Assembly: GCA_039925865.1 (NCBI GenBank) | Contig: JBDSYA010000097.1 | Span: forward strand, 1 to 15,085 | DNA length: 15,085 nt | From: JBDSYA01 sp039925865 | GTDB lineage: Bacteria; Bacteroidota; Ignavibacteria; Tepidaquicellales; Tepidaquicellaceae | Direction of reading: 5' to 3' | The notes under the pieces: model-generated | The model's input: the letters and a program-made list of their open reading frames with translations, nothing else | Databases searched by the model: none | Told to the model about the DNA's origin: nothing | Position numbers and translations under genes: made by a program | In this document: in pieces, positions 14,211 to 15,085 of the stretch | Layout: every line of letters begins with the position of its first letter | How positions within the stretch are numbered: position 1 is the first letter of the stretch

Positions 14211-14241
14211 GGACGGAGGCAACGGTGGGCCGCCGCCTAGG
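14211..14241. other. GC-rich intergenic island
   Basis: 31 bases of which 24 are G or C, in a surrounding gap that is mostly A and T. Part of it can fold: AGGC (14217-14220) with GCCT (14235-14238) and CGG (14223-14225) with CCG (14230-14232), separated by an AA/CC mismatch, with TGGG as loop. It sits just 3' of the acylphosphatase gene. The nature of the element is unknown. Confidence 0.4.
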
Positions 14242-14257
14242 AATTTATCTAAGAGAT

Positions 14258-14530
14258 TTATCTGATATTAAAATTATTATATTTGTTCTCTAATGGGATT
14301 TCTTCTACATAAACATTCTTTACAATTGAGCGGCTTGGTCCGACCTTGAGTTGTTTAATAAATTCATTGATCATTCCTGATTCACCTTCCGCTTCAAGTT
14401 CAACGTTTCCATTATTTAAATTTTTTGCATAACCTTTGATCCCAAATTCCATTGCTTTTTTTAAACAGAAATATCGGTATCCTACACCCTGCACAACTCC
14501 TGATACAGTTATCCTGGCAGATGCTTTCAT
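14258..14530 (-). CDS. acyP: Acylphosphatase
   Basis: A 90-aa enzyme that hydrolyses acyl phosphates in the cytoplasm. The family signature GVVQGVGYRYFCLKKA (11-26) is complete, with the phosphate-binding arginine R19, and the catalytic asparagine is N37 in GYAKNLNNGNVEL. The C-terminal VEEIPLENKYNNFNIR is a typical end. Its ATG overlaps the stop of the upstream EamA gene by four bases (ATGA), so the two are translated from one transcript. The window also holds PlsX, which makes acyl-phosphate, but nothing links the two genes beyond chemistry. Confidence 0.95.
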   Translation of the reverse strand: MKASARITVSGVVQGVGYRYFCLKKAMEFGIKGYAKNLNNGNVELEAEGESGMINEFIKQLKVGPSRSIVKNVYVEEIPLENKYNNFNIR

Positions 14531-15085
14531 TTGGTGAGTTTATTTTTTATATATGAATAAAATTCTGATATACACAGGCCGATTAACATTACAATAATTC
14601 CTGCTATTTGAGTTGTATTTAAAATTTCGTGGAGGATCAAATATGAAAAACCTACGGCGAACACGGCTTCCATGCTGTATATAATGCCCGCACGCACGGG
14701 AGTAGTCATTCGCTGATATTTTGTCATAACTAAAATGCTGATCAAAGTTGCAAAGAGTGAACCGTAAATTAAAGTGAAAATTAAAATTGAATTTAACTCA
14801 ACAAAAAAATTTTCAAAAATTAAAATTTCGAATATCATCATAAAAACGAAACTCGCAATTGTCATTGTGAGAAACTGCCCGAAAGCTAATAAATAAAAGT
14901 TGTTAGAATCAGAATATTTATTAAGCAGGACTACATGAATTGCAAAAGCAATTGCACAAGCGAAAGTTATTACATCGCCGATATTTGGTAAAGTAATATG
15001 CGCCTCTGTCAGCACCGCAAGTCCCAGTATAACTATAATTACTCCGATAATATTTTCCGGCTTAGGTTTTGTTTTTAAAACGAAA
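14527..15085 (-). CDS. EamA-family (drug/metabolite superfamily) transporter, 5' end outside window
   Basis: The C-terminal 185 or so residues of a 10-helix transporter. The frame stays open to the window edge: the residues before the GTG at 15015 read KPKPENIIGVIIVILGLAV, the usual end of the first EamA repeat, so the GTG is not the true start. The second EamA repeat follows, with helices around ITFACAIAFAIHVVLL, LAFGQFLTMTIASFVFMMIF, ILIFTLIYGSLFATLISILV, the signature RMTTPVRAGIIYSMEAVFAV, and a last helix TQIAGIIVMLIGLCIS. It is an inner-membrane permease for small metabolites or amino acids; the substrate cannot be read from sequence. Its stop overlaps the acylphosphatase ATG (ATGA). Confidence 0.92.
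   Translation of the reverse strand, partial: FVLKTKPKPENIIGVIIVILGLAVLTEAHITLPNIGDVITFACAIAFAIHVVLLNKYSDSNNFYLLAFGQFLTMTIASFVFMMIFEILIFENFFVELNSILIFTLIYGSLFATLISILVMTKYQRMTTPVRAGIIYSMEAVFAVGFSYLILHEILNTTQIAGIIVMLIGLCISEFYSYIKNKLTK

Noticed and set aside
1..15085. CRISPR array, insertion sequence, prophage or defence island
   Set aside because: No regularly spaced repeats, transposase, integrase, phage or nuclease gene was seen; nearly all genes are conserved housekeeping functions.
15013..15085. EamA gene starting at GTG 15015
   Set aside because: The frame continues upstream to the window edge with transmembrane sequence typical of the first EamA repeat, so the gene is truncated by the window and not short.

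Overview
The window reads as chromosomal housekeeping DNA from an AT-rich Gram-negative bacterium of the Bacteroidota/Ignavibacteria (FCB) group. The evidence is a PorV/PorQ-type outer-membrane barrel protein (a type IX secretion associated family), a LolC/E-like permease, an MCE/MlaD protein, menaquinone-type UbiE/MenG, and mostly weak or absent Shine-Dalgarno sites. Placement in Ignavibacteria rather than Bacteroidia is inferred from overall gene style and is not proven. No mobile element, tRNA, rRNA or CRISPR array was seen.

Layout. 1-1497: the 3' part of a type III polyketide synthase, an isoprenylcysteine-methyltransferase-like membrane enzyme and an orphan AtuA-type ferredoxin-like small protein, probably one operon. 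1581-4599: prfB (RF2) carrying an intact programmed +1 frameshift site, a LolC/E-family permease and ubiE/menG (1-nt overlap), closed by a rho-independent terminator. 4600-4856: a 257-nt gene-poor stretch with the terminator, several hairpins, a possible 24-codon mini-ORF and an unusually strong Shine-Dalgarno site serving an unrecognised 70-aa protein. 5208-7449: gcvH, then the classic yceD (DUF177)-rpmF-plsX cluster; rpmF is only 59 codons. 7565-12991: an unrecognised small basic protein, rpmB (bL28), a family 2 glycosyltransferase, tgt, yajC, ribBA, greA and an mlaD-like gene, all on the + strand and tightly packed, ending in a bidirectional terminator. 13052-15085, minus strand: a PorV/PorQ-family protein, acylphosphatase and a partial EamA transporter; the last two overlap by an ATGA.

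How the genes relate. Most belong to translation and RNA quality (prfB, rpmF, rpmB, tgt, greA, yceD) or to the envelope and lipids (plsX, LolC/E, YajC, MlaD, PorV/PorQ, glycosyltransferase). gcvH, ribBA and ubiE supply C1/lipoyl metabolism, flavin and menaquinone. The type III PKS and methyltransferase pair suggests a methylated alkylpyrone or alkylresorcinol-type lipid.

Most notable: the prfB recoding site with a UGA-A rather than UGA-C context; a Tgt that has lost two of the three cysteines of its zinc site while keeping its catalytic residues; the structured leader before the 70-aa gene; a small basic protein next to rpmB that recalls the DUF4295 family; and the orphan AtuA-like domain beside a type III PKS.
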